From: Pomphorhynchus laevis
Taxonomy: Eukaryota; Acanthocephala; Palaeacanthocephala; Echinorhynchida; Pomphorhynchidae
Length of the DNA stretch: 64,000 bases
Reading direction: 5' to 3'
Assembly (NCBI GenBank): GCA_012934845.2
Contig: WNNJ02000543.1
Location: forward strand, 186,001 to 250,000
The notes below the pieces were generated by a model. It was not told the DNA's origin and ran no database searches. It saw only the letters and a list, made by a program, of their open reading frames with translations. Position numbers and translations under genes: made by a program. Shown in pieces: positions 11,212 to 20,935 of this stretch. Each line of letters opens with the position of its first letter. Position 1 is the first letter of the stretch.

Positions 11212-12114
11212 GGTGATGTTTAAGAAGTAGTATCTCTTGTACAGTTTCACCATTCATTTCATCGCTTAAACTTAATAATTTAGAGGTTGGTTTGTCAGAC
11301 ACAAGAAAACGCATTGCCCCTCTATAGTTTCCTTTTTCAATTTGTTAAATAAACTCTATGTCCAACATAGACCTAACCATACATTTTGATGGTCTTAGTC
11401 GTGAGTATTACAAGAGTCCTTCAATTAGCTCAGATATTCGATTCTCTTTCAATAATTGTAATCTTCGATTTAACGTACGTCGAAGACAAGCAGATTTTCT
11501 TGATAGTGGACGTTATAGGCAACATTGACAAAGCACTGCAATTTTCTAAAAAATTGCACTGATTTCTAAAAAATTGCAGTGATCATTAGGTGTACACGCC
11601 AAACCAAATAAGTCAGCAGTATGTTGATAAATTCCCTACTATCATTGCATTGCGGAAAACTCAATGTATTGGGATTCCATTTTATAATTTCCTCATAAGC
11701 ACAAAAGAAAGTATTCTCAATTGATATATAGATCGTGCTGGTTATATCATGAGTCGGTAGAGTTCATTCGTTATCAATAGTACAAGGTGACACATTGGAT
11801 TGATCAGTAAAAAGTTGATTCAAGGTAGATTCGTTTTTCTTATTGTGGTAATTGGAGCCGCACAGTTTACACACGAAATACCGTTTTTAGCACACTTGCA
11901 TCCTTTACATTTAGCTGACTGTCCATTACATGTGCAACATTTATACTGCTATGATGGTTTTTCTGAAGGCATTTTTAATCAGTTGTACAACAGTTGTACA
12001 ATCTGTATGTATATTATTTTGTACGTTATTTATCTCAAATGTATGTATATTATTTCTCAAACTTTTTAAGGTTAATTTAATAATAATAAAATAATTTATT
12101 TTTTTAAAGAATTA
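11205..12114 (-). mobile_element. A2, 5' part: Cys-rich N-terminus and linker
   Basis: Minus-strand 5' part of A2. ATG at 11973 starts MPSEKPS, then after a stop KCCTCNGQSAKCKGCKCA and CVNCAAP (11935-11860). A degraded linker follows, and near the left end come GNYRGAMRFLVSDKPTSK and NGETVQEILLLKH (11350-11210), homologous to the pre-RT segment of A8 (GKLVSDILTELH). The protein continues at 7200 with KGEPINRDALLESP, on the other side of B3. The leader has 'acatacag' motifs like A8 and follows directly on the tail of A3. Confidence 0.85.
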
Positions 12115-12174
12115 TCAAGACATTATTATTATTTTTTAATTAATAATTTATTATAAAGCAATTGCAAGTAAAAT

Positions 12175-12194
12175 GGTTACTCGCAAATGGGTCC
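12175..12194 (-). other. A3 3'-UTR hairpin
   Basis: Minus strand GGACCCATTTGCGAGTAACC; the stem is weaker than in A2 (one mismatch) but the flanking GGACC and AACC are kept. Confidence 0.55.
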
Positions 12195-14568
12195 TATGTA
12201 TTGAAATTAGATAGCAATGTTGAAATTGTCAAGATAGTTAAGTGGGATTTGCAAAAAGGCGCTATTACACGGTCAGTGATTTGCTGAGCGTGCACCTCGG
12301 ATACAGCGCGAGGACATTTTGGCTAAAACAATACCAATACGCCCTCTCAACCTTACTATTTCGTCAGAGTATGATGTATGATGTTTCTGAGAGATGCAAC
12401 CGGCCAACCGCTTTAGAAAAATACCGGACTCCTTACCAGCTCCACCGTGGCTTGAGAAGACGGCGGGAATGAATGAAGCTTGTTCGATATCCGTAACGCG
12501 CTCTAGATATTTACCTCGTTTTCTTGATTCGTGAAAATGAAAGCATGAATCGAGACTCTTAGAGTAGTTAGATGGAGCGTGAGCATTAAAAACGCAGATG
12601 TCTATGAGAGTACGCTCCGTTCTGTCTCCAAAAAGGCCTGAATATGAGATATCTAATCTTGCTTCAGGATCCGTTGTAGTGGTGCGATAGCGAAATTTAA
12701 CACTTTCACTGATGGCCTCAGATTAGGCTCAACTTGAACGTTGTGACACACCTATGTTAACTTTTTTGTGAGGAAATCCCGAATTACGTCGTGTCTCATA
12801 GAGGGCAATCCGCCAAATGGACACGAGAAAGCATGGAAGATAGAGTTTGCCTCACCACACTGGCATGTTCTGAGAGCATCTGTTGGAAGTGTACCATACC
12901 TTGCTAAAATTGAGTCGCGAAAAACAATGCTGATCATTCTCGTTTGTGTATTGTGCGTCGGAAATACGGTCAGTCAAGCGGATGATCCTTTTACTGATGC
13001 GTGCTCGATGAAACATCTAAGGACCGGATCAAGGGTTTGCATTAGACGAAATCGCTCGTCATGTTCTTTAGATATTCGATTTTTTAAATCTCTTTATAAA
13101 AGGTTAAGTGTCTAAGATTGACGTCAACATCTGTGAGACCATCTATGTAATGCTCACACAATCTACTGGAGGTTTCGAATTTACCATCTATGTATATACT
13201 TGGATCTTTGATACCAATACCACCGTTTAGTACACTTAGACTCTAAATTCGCCATAAAATATCGTACCCAACTGGATCGGATCCGATTAAACATTTAAGC
13301 ATTGACCTGATCGACGAAGCCAGTGGAACAAACCAATTAGCGTCGCAAATAAAAGATCTCTGGAGATGATTCCACTTGTGCAGAATAGATCTGGTTAACA
13401 CTGCATATGCAATCTGAAGATAGGTGTGTCCAACTTCAGTAAGACGAGCGATGGTATTGATAATTAATTTAGTGGTTTTGTGAACAAAATCTTTCATGAA
13501 CGTTTCATTACCGATAGGAGATCCTAATACTGATAAGCCTTTATCGTTAATTGGGACATGAATATTTTCAAATAAATTTAAAAGCGGCGCTGCGTTAATC
13601 CCGTTTGTATAGACATTACTTTTTTTACGTTTATGTAAAATCCGTATTCCGGACCAATTTGTTGGAGCAATTCGAATACCATCTTTACTTCAGAAGGGCT
13701 TCTGACGAAGTTGCCGTCGTAGGCATACCAGTATTGATGAATTCTTGGGAACGTTTCTTTGATACGAAGTAATAATGGTAGCGTGGCTGATGCGAACGCA
13801 GTTAATGCGAAAACATCTCCCTGGGTAAATCCTTCTTGAGAGAGAATACATTCACCACCCGTGGTAAGTATCGTTGGATTTTTATATAAATTTGAGAGAA
13901 CTGTTGAAAGTGCTGGACATATTTTCGGCATGTTGATATGAGCGGTCTTCCGATTTACACGGTTAATTGTCTGCATCAATTGACATAATCACTGAGTTTG
14001 GTTCTTTGGAGAGTATATCTCGTAGAGCGTGGATTACGCATTCGGTGCCTGCACTCTGTCCAGCACAAAATTGTATTTTCCCACAAATCCGTTGTAGTAG
14101 TGGCTGAACAACACTTAGTATTGACTTTGAGATTATTTTTCTCGAAACATCTCCGATTCCTATTGATCGAACCCCAGGGTTCCTGCTTAATGCGACTAGT
14201 CTGTTCGTTGTAAGTGCCTTCATGGAACTAACGGATACGTCTAATGTTGCGATAAATCTGGCAAACGACGCTAAGGCTTCAGCTAATCGTTGCGAATCTA
14301 GGTCAAATTCAGTCAACATTTCAAACCATGCCCTTGCATCCGCTCCGGAGGGGCCTGCGCTACCTTTAACTCTACGGGCCACTGAGACTAATTTTTATGC
14401 GTGGATACCTTCAAAAACGATCGAGTGGAAGTCGTTTGTTTCATATAATGGTGATGTTAATAAAGCATTCTTACATACATCAGCTGCCTCTAAATGTTTT
14501 TCTATGAGGATCTGCCTAACTGTTTTGCCTGCGGTAACTTCATCTAGGTTTAGTGGTTTGACAGAACC

Positions 14569-14668
14569 ATTATTTGATTCAAGTAATTTTACAGCGGTGG
14601 TAATTTGTCCGCCGAACAATTATTTGATTCAAGTAATTTTACAGCGGTGGTAATTTGTCCGCCAAGAA
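14569..14668. repeat. 50-bp tandem duplication inside A3
   Basis: 'attatttgattcaagtaatt' and the following bases recur with period 50 (14569 and 14619). The length is not a multiple of three, so the frame is shifted. Confidence 0.8.
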
Positions 14669-14937
14669 CAAGTTTCCGGAATGATTTGGACCAATCATTG
14701 TCTCCAAGTTGATATGTTCTTAGAGAGTCGAGTCGCTGTAAATACCTGGCTTCCGTGATGAGAGAATCTAAATCACCACTGATCCATCTGTCCATCCTTC
14801 TACTTATTGTTAATTTGTTTCTTCGAGTTTGATTTGTTGTATCGCTGAAGTACTAGCTGACAGAAAACAATAGCTGGTTTTAGTGAACAACTGTTTGTGG
14901 ATGCTCGTTGGTATATGCTTGATAGTTCCTTGACATT

Positions 14938-15297
14938 ATTTATTTATTTTTTATTTTTATTTTTATTAAATAATGAGAAATAATGATATAATTTATTTAT
15001 TTTACCATAGTAAATATTACATGAAAAACTGATTAAGTTAGTCAGATTTTTCTTAAGTTTAAAAAGTCGCCCTTCCACGGGTCGACCGTGACGCGCGCAT
15101 GCAAGCAGATGATACACGCGCAAGTTCAAAAGACAACCGCCTCTTTATCTTCGTAACATTGTCTGCGTAAGTTGAAGTGCTTCTCTGTGCTATCGCCGTA
15201 GCAATCGTTTTGATAAGTCTTCCAGCATCACTGCCAAGACCTCCTACTGTCGAAAATACTAACGGAATGAATGATCCGCGTTCGATTCTGCGTACAC
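14938..15297 (-). mobile_element. A4, 3' part: end of RLE domain and tail
   Basis: Minus-strand C-terminus of a family A copy split by B4: RRIERGSFIPLVFSTVGGLG, then KRRLSFELARVSSACM, stop near 15063, and an AT-rich 3' UTR ending in repeated 'aaat' units. A3 starts at once after it. The protein part to its right lies beyond B4 at 19801-20307. No CCCATT-type hairpin is seen in this 3' UTR, so A4 belongs to another subfamily than A2 and A3. Confidence 0.8.
15293..15297. repeat. Left target-site duplication of B4
   Basis: TACAC, repeated at 19801-19805; outside the pair the A4 protein is continuous (KYEERV then RRIERG). Confidence 0.75.
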
Positions 15298-15302
15298 AGA
15301 TT

Positions 15303-15334
15303 TTTTTTAAGGACGATTCTGCGTCCTTAAAAAA
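15303..15334 (+). other. Foldback at the 5' end of B4
   Basis: T6-AAGGACG and CGTCCTT-A6 form a perfect 13-bp stem around ATTCTG. The centre CGATTCTGCGT equals the A4 target bases 15284-15294 just outside the element, so it may be a junction product made during insertion and not an element feature. Confidence 0.7.
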
Positions 15335-15354
15335 GTTTGAGATCTAATAATACA

Positions 15355-15474
15355 TTCCAGATTATTCCTGTCAGTTCCAGATTATTCATGTCAGTTCCAG
15401 ATTATTCCTGTCAGCTCCAGATTATTCCTGTCAGTTCCAGATTATTCCTGTCAGTTCCATATTATTCCTGTCAG
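15355..15474 (+). repeat. Six 20-bp tandem repeats in the B4 leader
   Basis: The unit TTCCAGATTATTCCTGTCAG repeats six times without spacers, with one or two changes in some units, and ends about 50 bp before the ORF1 start. By analogy with other LINEs such repeats may hold promoter sites; this is inferred. Confidence 0.85.
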
Positions 15475-15523
15475 TTACGCTCGCTACGCTCGCGGATTGA
15501 GCTCAATCTATCGATAAAAGGTC

Positions 15524-16849
15524 ATGCCTAAAAAAGCGCGATCTCAGATCCCGGTTCCTGATCAAGAATCTTCCACATCAGAATGCAATGATGGTTATAC
15601 CAGCTTTGAAGTTGGATGCGATTCCAAAGATTGCGATGTATGGACACTTGTTCGTGTTAAAATATCCGACCACTCGGTGTATAAACGTAAACATTTCACT
15701 TGCGGTTTTTGTACATCAGTACGACTGCTACAGTTATCCTGCTCATCTACTCCTGTATCACACACGACCACTCAAACCAATGCTGTTTTAGATGTTTCCC
15801 TCGCATCAACACCTGACTTCGCATCATATAATCCCATTATTAAACCTACTCTCTCACACACTCCTCGTTCAACTACGTACCAAACTTCCATTAATCTTTC
15901 TCATTCTAACAATGCTAACGGTAAAGCTTTTCATCTCGTACCTCCTCTTTCCTATTCCTCCCCCAATCTAAATAAATCTCAAACTTCTTTATTCTCCTCA
16001 CGTACTCCTTACTCGACCTCCCCTGTATCACCTCTCAATAATTTACACCCTTCCATCAAAATCATTTCCAGTAACATTTCCGATCAACTGATTCAACACT
16101 CCATTCATGTCACTCATGCCCCAACCTATTTTAATTCTCCTTACTGTACCTCCCGCGTAACACTTCCAAATAATTTACATCCTTTATTTAAAATCATATC
16201 CAGTCACATCTCTGATCAACCGATTCAACACCCCGCTCCTGTCACACTTGCTCCAACCAATATTAATTCTTTATCAAGCACCCCTGTCATTTCCACTTCT
16301 ATCTGCTCATCTACCTCGACTCCTACCAGCTCTGTCCGTCCACCACTTCCACGAAATCGTTTTCCTTCGCGCGATCGCTGTATAATCATATCAAACTTAA
16401 AGCTTTCCGAATCTGCTTCTCCACAATCTCGCCTCGATGATGATGTATCTGCTTTCAGGTCTATCCTAGCAACCATTCTTCCTGATGATAACCCATCACT
16501 CTTCAATAATATCGCTCCTGTATCCTTTATTCGTTTAAACAAATCCACTAAATCCAATCATCTCAGTCCTCCACTCTTAAAAATCGTTTTCCGACATAGT
16601 TCACATGCCTCTTCGGTACTCTCCCAACGTTTTAAACTTCTTACCACTTCATCTACTTGCCGTATCTTTCCTGACCGCTCCCCTTCTGATATTGCCCAGC
16701 TCAATTTAGCTCGCATTGAAAAACATCGACGTGAAACAAACGGCGAGTCATCCTTATCTATACGTAAAATCAACGGAAATTTTCACGTTCTTCACACAAG
16801 GCCAAAAATTCGATGGCGTCCCATCTCTCCCCCTTGTCTTCTTCGCTAG
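15524..16849 (+). CDS. B4 ORF1 protein (441 aa)
   Basis: Starts at the first ATG after the repeat block. Residues about 30-70 carry CDSKDC ... FTCGFC, a paired-cysteine cluster like that of the B3 and B2 ORF1 proteins and reminiscent of the PHD-type ORF1 fingers of CR1-group LINEs. The middle (about 90-265) is Ser/Thr/Pro-rich low complexity with a repeated phrase around 'LHPSIKIISSNISDQ'. The C-terminal third has RDRCIIISNLKLSES and FIRLNK, comparable with the SHLIVRNLP segment of B3. Expected role: RNA-binding chaperone of the LINE particle. No Cys-rich CCxCNG module precedes it. Confidence 0.85.
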   Translation: MPKKARSQIPVPDQESSTSECNDGYTSFEVGCDSKDCDVWTLVRVKISDHSVYKRKHFTCGFCTSVRLLQLSCSSTPVSHTTTQTNAVLDVSLASTPDFASYNPIIKPTLSHTPRSTTYQTSINLSHSNNANGKAFHLVPPLSYSSPNLNKSQTSLFSSRTPYSTSPVSPLNNLHPSIKIISSNISDQLIQHSIHVTHAPTYFNSPYCTSRVTLPNNLHPLFKIISSHISDQPIQHPAPVTLAPTNINSLSSTPVISTSICSSTSTPTSSVRPPLPRNRFPSRDRCIIISNLKLSESASPQSRLDDDVSAFRSILATILPDDNPSLFNNIAPVSFIRLNKSTKSNHLSPPLLKIVFRHSSHASSVLSQRFKLLTTSSTCRIFPDRSPSDIAQLNLARIEKHRRETNGESSLSIRKINGNFHVLHTRPKIRWRPISPPCLLR

Positions 16850-19722
16850 TCGATCTCGCTCCTAAGCATACTTTTCGTCTTAGTCTATTCAATACTCGCT
16901 CCATTCTTCATAAAGCTGATATGCTTCTCGATATCTTCGATCAATTATCTATCGATATTCTCTGCATTACCGAATCCTGGCACTCTGACTCCGACGATCT
17001 TGCTATTCGTCGTCTATGTCGCTCTGGTTGTTCTCTAGTTGAATCAGCTCGTCAAATTACATCTCATACATCTACTGCGTCTAACCATGGCGGTATTGTT
17101 GCCATTGCTCGTCACCCAATGTCTTTACGTAAAATCAACGTTAACATCCGTTACACTTCGTTCGAATTACTCATATGCAGATTATCAACGCCTTTCCCTC
17201 TGGAACTTGTGATTGTATACCGTCCAGGTTCAGTTGCCCCATCACGTATCTTCTTTAACGACCTTGCAGATCTAATGTCTCACTGTTCATTGTCTTATAC
17301 TCCTTCTTTTGTTCTCGGTGACTTTAACATTCGTCTTGATCGCCCGTCTGACTCTGACTCTATCACTTTAACTAATCTTTTTTCTGATTTTAACTATAAA
17401 TTACTTTCAACAAGCCCAACTCATATTCTCGGCGGTGCTCTCGACATCATTGCTGTTCCTAACTGCTTCAATGACTATACCTCCTTGTCAATTACTGATC
17501 CTGGTTTGTCCGATCATTTCCTTGTCACTCTTACTCTTACTCGTCCCCATCCTCCTTCTCCGCCTTTACCTTTATCTACACCAAGTCGACCATGGAAGCT
17601 TCTCGATATCCCTGATCTCTGCACAGCCTTACTCAATTCTTCACTATTTTCACTTCCTCTTCACTATCTCTCTCCCGATGATCTCTGCATTCTGTTTGAT
17701 TCTGAACTTACGTCGATCCTCAATAACCTTCTGCCTAGTCGACTTCGACGTTCCCAGCGCTTGCGCCATGCTCCCTGGTTCGATTCTGACTGTAGTCTTT
17801 CTAAGCGTCGACTCCGTCACTCTTTTCGTATGTATAAACGCTTTCTTAAACGTTCACCCAACTCACTCTCTCCAAATCTTCGTGATTCCTACTTTTCTCA
17901 ACGCCGTTCACATCTCATTCTTATACGTACTAAACGTACTCTCTTTTGGCGAAATCAACTCGAGTCATCTTCCAACTCTAAATCTCATTGGAAAATCTTA
18001 AACTCAATTCTTTCACGATCATCATCCCCTTGTAATATAAATCCTGATGAATTTTCTTCTTATCTACAAACTAAGTTATCTAATTTACTTTCCCTACTAC
18101 CCATAGCCCCCTTGTACCCACTCTTATCTTTAAATACTTCCCTCCCAGAACTATTCCACCTTCTTCCCGTTTCGTCTGATGAAGTTTCTTCGGTTCTGCT
18201 GTCATTACCTAATAAAACCTCTCCTTCTGACCCAATTCCCACTCACTTGCTTAAAAATATCTGCTCCTCTATCTTACCCTTCCTAACCACATTGTTCAAC
18301 TCGTCCATCCGTAGCCGTACATTTCCTTCCATCTGGAAATGCGCCACTGTTCGTCCTCTCATCAAAAAGCAATCTCTCGACTCCTCACTACCATCTTCGT
18401 ACCGTCCTATTTCACTTCTCCCAACCCTCTCTAAACTCCTTGAGCGTCTCGTTCTTAAGCAAGTTAATACATATCTCTATTCCTCTAACTTATTTCCTCC
18501 CTTCCAAGCCGCTTTTCGCTCTAATTACTCTACCGAAATTGCATGTCTTAAAGTTTATAACGACTTACTCATATCGCGCGATCATAAATTATGTAGTGTC
18601 ATAGTTTCTCTTGATCTATTGTCTGCTTTTTACATCGTCGATCACTCGATTCTTCTCCATCGCCTTCGTCATGATTATGGCTTCTCTTTACCCACTGTAT
18701 CATGGTTTTCTTCATATCTATCAAACCGTACATTTCGCGTATATTCTAACTCTTCTCTCTCCCATCCTTCGTCCATTCCGTCCGGTGTTCCACAAGGCTC
18801 CGTATTAGGCCCTATACTTTTCTCTCTTCTTCTTGGTGATTTGTCTTCGATTTCTCATAAATTTAACTTCCATGTTATGCAATATGCTGATGACATTCTC
18901 ATCTATGCTCATGCACCTGTTTATCGTATTCACGATCTTAGTGTTTCTGCTTTGGACTGTCTTGTCTCAATTTCCAATCATCTTTCTTCCCTTCGCCTTT
19001 CTCTGAATCCTGATAAATCCAAAATTATGTGGATCCTACCTCGACGCCTCGGCTTCGAACCTCCCTCCGTATCATTAAATTCTACAATTCTTCCTATCGT
19101 TGATAATCTCGTTTTCCTAGGCTTCCATTTTGACAACCGACTTTCACTTAAACCTTTCGTTAGAGATAAAGTACGCTCATCTACCTTGATACTCCGCAAC
19201 CTCCGTCAAGTTCGTAGATTGATCGATTTCCCTTCTTGTATGACTCTCATATCATCTCTCCTTTTTTCTAGACTCGATTATTGTCTTAGTCTATTTTCCA
19301 ACTCACCTAAATCCACTCTTCTTCCCCTACAACGCATCGTCAACGCAGCTGTCCGAATTCTCCTCCGTCTTCGTCGTTTTGATCATACATCCTACCATCT
19401 TGCTTCTCTCGATTTGCCTACAATTTATTGTCGTGTTCAAATTCGTCTTCGTATCGTTGCTTTCCGTCTTGTAACTTTTCATACCCCTTCATTTCTCAAC
19501 CTTCCTTTTCTTGATAATTCTCGTCCTGTTTACTGTTCCTTGCGTTCCTGTAATTCCCTTCTTTTACATGTCCCAAACTACTCTACCTCCTTTGGACTCC
19601 GCTCCTTCCTGGTGGCTGCTCCTCTATCGTGGAATCATCTGCCCATTCATATACGCCAATCAACTTCCCTGCAGTGCTTCAAACGACAAATCCGATCCCA
19701 TTTTAACAATTTATCTGCTTGA
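16813..19722 (+). CDS. B4 ORF2: AP endonuclease and reverse transcriptase (969 aa)
   Basis: Start ATG lies inside ORF1, giving a 37-nt overlap, so translation probably depends on reinitiation or a second start. The N-terminal endonuclease (about 20-240) has FNTRSILHKAD, ITESWH, NHGGIVAIARH, VYRPGS, GDFNIRLDRP and LSDHFLV. The RT (about 520-790) has SYRPISLLPTLSKLLERLV, SLDLLSAFYIVDH, SGVPQGSVLGPILF and MQYADDILIYAHAP. In motif A the AFD of relatives reads AFY, but the leading catalytic Asp is present. A C-terminal region (790-969) is shared with B1 and B8. Motifs place it in the CR1/L2/Rex group of APE LINEs; the exact clade is not settled. Confidence 0.92.
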   Translation: MASHLSPLSSSLVDLAPKHTFRLSLFNTRSILHKADMLLDIFDQLSIDILCITESWHSDSDDLAIRRLCRSGCSLVESARQITSHTSTASNHGGIVAIARHPMSLRKINVNIRYTSFELLICRLSTPFPLELVIVYRPGSVAPSRIFFNDLADLMSHCSLSYTPSFVLGDFNIRLDRPSDSDSITLTNLFSDFNYKLLSTSPTHILGGALDIIAVPNCFNDYTSLSITDPGLSDHFLVTLTLTRPHPPSPPLPLSTPSRPWKLLDIPDLCTALLNSSLFSLPLHYLSPDDLCILFDSELTSILNNLLPSRLRRSQRLRHAPWFDSDCSLSKRRLRHSFRMYKRFLKRSPNSLSPNLRDSYFSQRRSHLILIRTKRTLFWRNQLESSSNSKSHWKILNSILSRSSSPCNINPDEFSSYLQTKLSNLLSLLPIAPLYPLLSLNTSLPELFHLLPVSSDEVSSVLLSLPNKTSPSDPIPTHLLKNICSSILPFLTTLFNSSIRSRTFPSIWKCATVRPLIKKQSLDSSLPSSYRPISLLPTLSKLLERLVLKQVNTYLYSSNLFPPFQAAFRSNYSTEIACLKVYNDLLISRDHKLCSVIVSLDLLSAFYIVDHSILLHRLRHDYGFSLPTVSWFSSYLSNRTFRVYSNSSLSHPSSIPSGVPQGSVLGPILFSLLLGDLSSISHKFNFHVMQYADDILIYAHAPVYRIHDLSVSALDCLVSISNHLSSLRLSLNPDKSKIMWILPRRLGFEPPSVSLNSTILPIVDNLVFLGFHFDNRLSLKPFVRDKVRSSTLILRNLRQVRRLIDFPSCMTLISSLLFSRLDYCLSLFSNSPKSTLLPLQRIVNAAVRILLRLRRFDHTSYHLASLDLPTIYCRVQIRLRIVAFRLVTFHTPSFLNLPFLDNSRPVYCSLRSCNSLLLHVPNYSTSFGLRSFLVAAPLSWNHLPIHIRQSTSLQCFKRQIRSHFNNLSA

Positions 19723-19751
19723 CTTTTTCATTTTTGTTTGTGGACTTGTAA

Positions 19752-19768
19752 GCGTACAGCTTGTACGC
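19752..19768 (+). other. B4 3'-terminal hairpin
   Basis: GCGTACA, loop GCT, TGTACGC, followed by 'atttgccacattaaataaat' and the tail. Likely the site the RT recognises on its own RNA (inference). Confidence 0.8.
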
Positions 19769-19800
19769 ATTTGCCACATTAAATAAATTTGTATTATTAT

Positions 19801-20307
19801 TACACGTTCTTCGTATTTGGCTACCTTCCACAATTCGTTATATTGAAACGAAGATGGGCTGCGGTTGACATAAGATTGAGCAACTGTAGAGAAGATAGTG
19901 ACATCAAAAAATGTCTGTTCAAATCTTGATCCTTCCAACCCCATACATAAAATGTCCAATCGTGCATTCGAATCTAGAGTCGTTGTAGTTGATTCCATCG
20001 AAAATCTGGCCGGCACTGGATATAATGTTGGTTCAATTTCCACACAAGGAAATACTTCCGAAATGATGCTTGCCATTAAATTACTTTATCGGCATGATGA
20101 GAATCAAATTCCAATTGTCATCTACATTTTGATTTAGTAGGGCTGGAATTAATTCATTCTTTATCATCAATATAAGTTGGGTCAATTCAGACTCTTTGCA
20201 TAGTATAGCGCGAGTGTAGTAGTTTTATTTCATCTGAACACATTTTGTGAGGCCCACATATGCGATATGGGGATCAACTTCGGCCACTTGGCATAGTGGC
20301 CGAAGAT
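19801..20307 (-). mobile_element. A4, 5' part: thumb region and RLE domain
   Basis: Minus strand, 5'-truncated. It begins with AEVDPHIAYVGLTKCVQMK (about 20275-20215), matching DPHLAYVALTQALQ of A10, then jumps to VCVEIEP-like VEIEPTLYPVP, NARLDILCMGLEG, EQTFFDVTIF and KVAKYEERV (20060-19805). The RT core and knuckle are missing, so it carries an internal deletion besides the 5' truncation. It continues at 15297. The first five bases are the right TACAC repeat of B4. Confidence 0.8.
20278..20305. repeat. Foldback at the truncated start of A4
   Basis: CTTCGGCCAC and GTGGCCGAAG, 10-bp perfect arms with an 8-bp loop, exactly at the 5' junction of A4 with the tail of A5. Confidence 0.65.
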
Positions 20308-20333
20308 ATAATTTATTAATAATAAAAATAATA
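20308..20333. repeat. Direct repeat on the 3' side of A5
   Basis: 26 bp, AT-only, identical to 20876-20901. It looks like a long target-site duplication in an ATT/TAA-rich target. Confidence 0.7.
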
Positions 20334-20875
20334 TACTTGACATAATTTATTTTTTTAAATAATGAGAAATTTTTTGAAGAAAAAAACTAAATAATACAGT
20401 CAAAATAAGTTACAAACAAGTGTATCAATTAGACCTTTTATGACAGGCCGTTTTTGGCTAGACAATGGGATAAGCATGTCTAAAGTAATCTCAAGTCCTT
20501 CAGTGTGAGGCTGTATCTGCTACGTCGTAGAGACAGGGCGGGGCTGGGCAGTTCCGTGATGATAGTACCCCGCGAATACATCGTGAAATCATACGACAAA
20601 ATGCTATTCCAAGGCACGATCGAATCTTCGATATTTGTTGTGAATATTGAGCTGTTTTTAAGAGATTGCAGTCTGGCGATCCGCTTTAATAATTGAGTGG
20701 CTTCTTTACCGGCACCACATTAGTGAGAAAAACCGCAGGTATGAATGTTCCGTGTTCAACAACAGTAACTCTTTCCAGATACTTGATCTTCTTTCTTGTT
20801 TCGTGATATTTGAAGCATGCATCTACTGTTTTCGAGCTGTTAGAAGGTGCGAAAGCGTTGAAAACGCATACATCC
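20334..20875 (-). mobile_element. A5: short 5'-truncated family A copy
   Basis: 542 bp between 26-bp direct repeats. Begins inside the RLE domain at MDVCVFNAFAPSN, then ACFKYHETRKKIKYLERV, EHGTFIPAVF (20870-20730), then in another frame ISRCIRG (about 20590). It keeps only the last part of the ORF and the 3' UTR, which ends in A-rich sequence. It sits head-to-tail between A6 and A4. Confidence 0.8.
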
Positions 20876-20901
20876 ATAATTTATTAATAATAAAAATAAT
20901 A
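20876..20901. repeat. Direct repeat on the 5' side of A5
   Basis: 26 bp identical to 20308-20333. Confidence 0.7.
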
Positions 20902-20935
20902 AGAAAACATATAATTGAAAAATCATATTTGTAAT

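Larger units (their letters stand above)
12115..14937 (-). mobile_element. A3: family A LINE, 5'-truncated, degenerate
   Basis: Minus strand. It begins without the Cys-rich module, right after the tail of A4, and encodes RRMDRWISGDLDSLITEARYL (14795-14740), the linker with a 50-bp duplication, KGSAGPSGADARAW (about 14350), and RT with GFTQGDVFAL and WYAYDGNFV (13830-13700). The YADD box reads YAYD, which would kill catalysis. Then come the knuckle CQCGEANSIFHAFSC, MRHDVIRDF (12860-12760), and RLE with ARLDIS, RTLIDICVFNAHAPSN and KYLERVTDIE (12690-12490). There are several frame breaks. Its 3' UTR has the family hairpin and ends in A6 plus (TAA)n, where A2 begins. Confidence 0.85.
15298..19800 (+). 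mobile_element. B4: full-length CR1-like LINE with both ORFs open
   Basis: About 4.5 kb, inserted in A4 and flanked by TACAC. Order: 5' hairpin (15303-15334), six 20-bp repeats (15355-15474), ORF1 (15524-16849), ORF2 (16813-19722) overlapping ORF1 by 37 nt in another frame, 3' hairpin (19752-19768), and a tail 'tgtattattattat'. Both ORFs are uninterrupted, so it is the youngest complete LINE here and may be competent. Its ORF1 lacks the Cys-rich module seen in B2 and B3. B5, B6 and B7 share its exact 3' hairpin. Confidence 0.92.

Noticed and set aside
11800-12069. Plus-strand Cys-rich open frame
   Set aside because: Antisense shadow of the minus-strand CCxCNG module of A2.
15355-15474. CRISPR array from the 20-bp repeats
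   Set aside because: The units are contiguous with no spacers and sit in a LINE leader in animal DNA.
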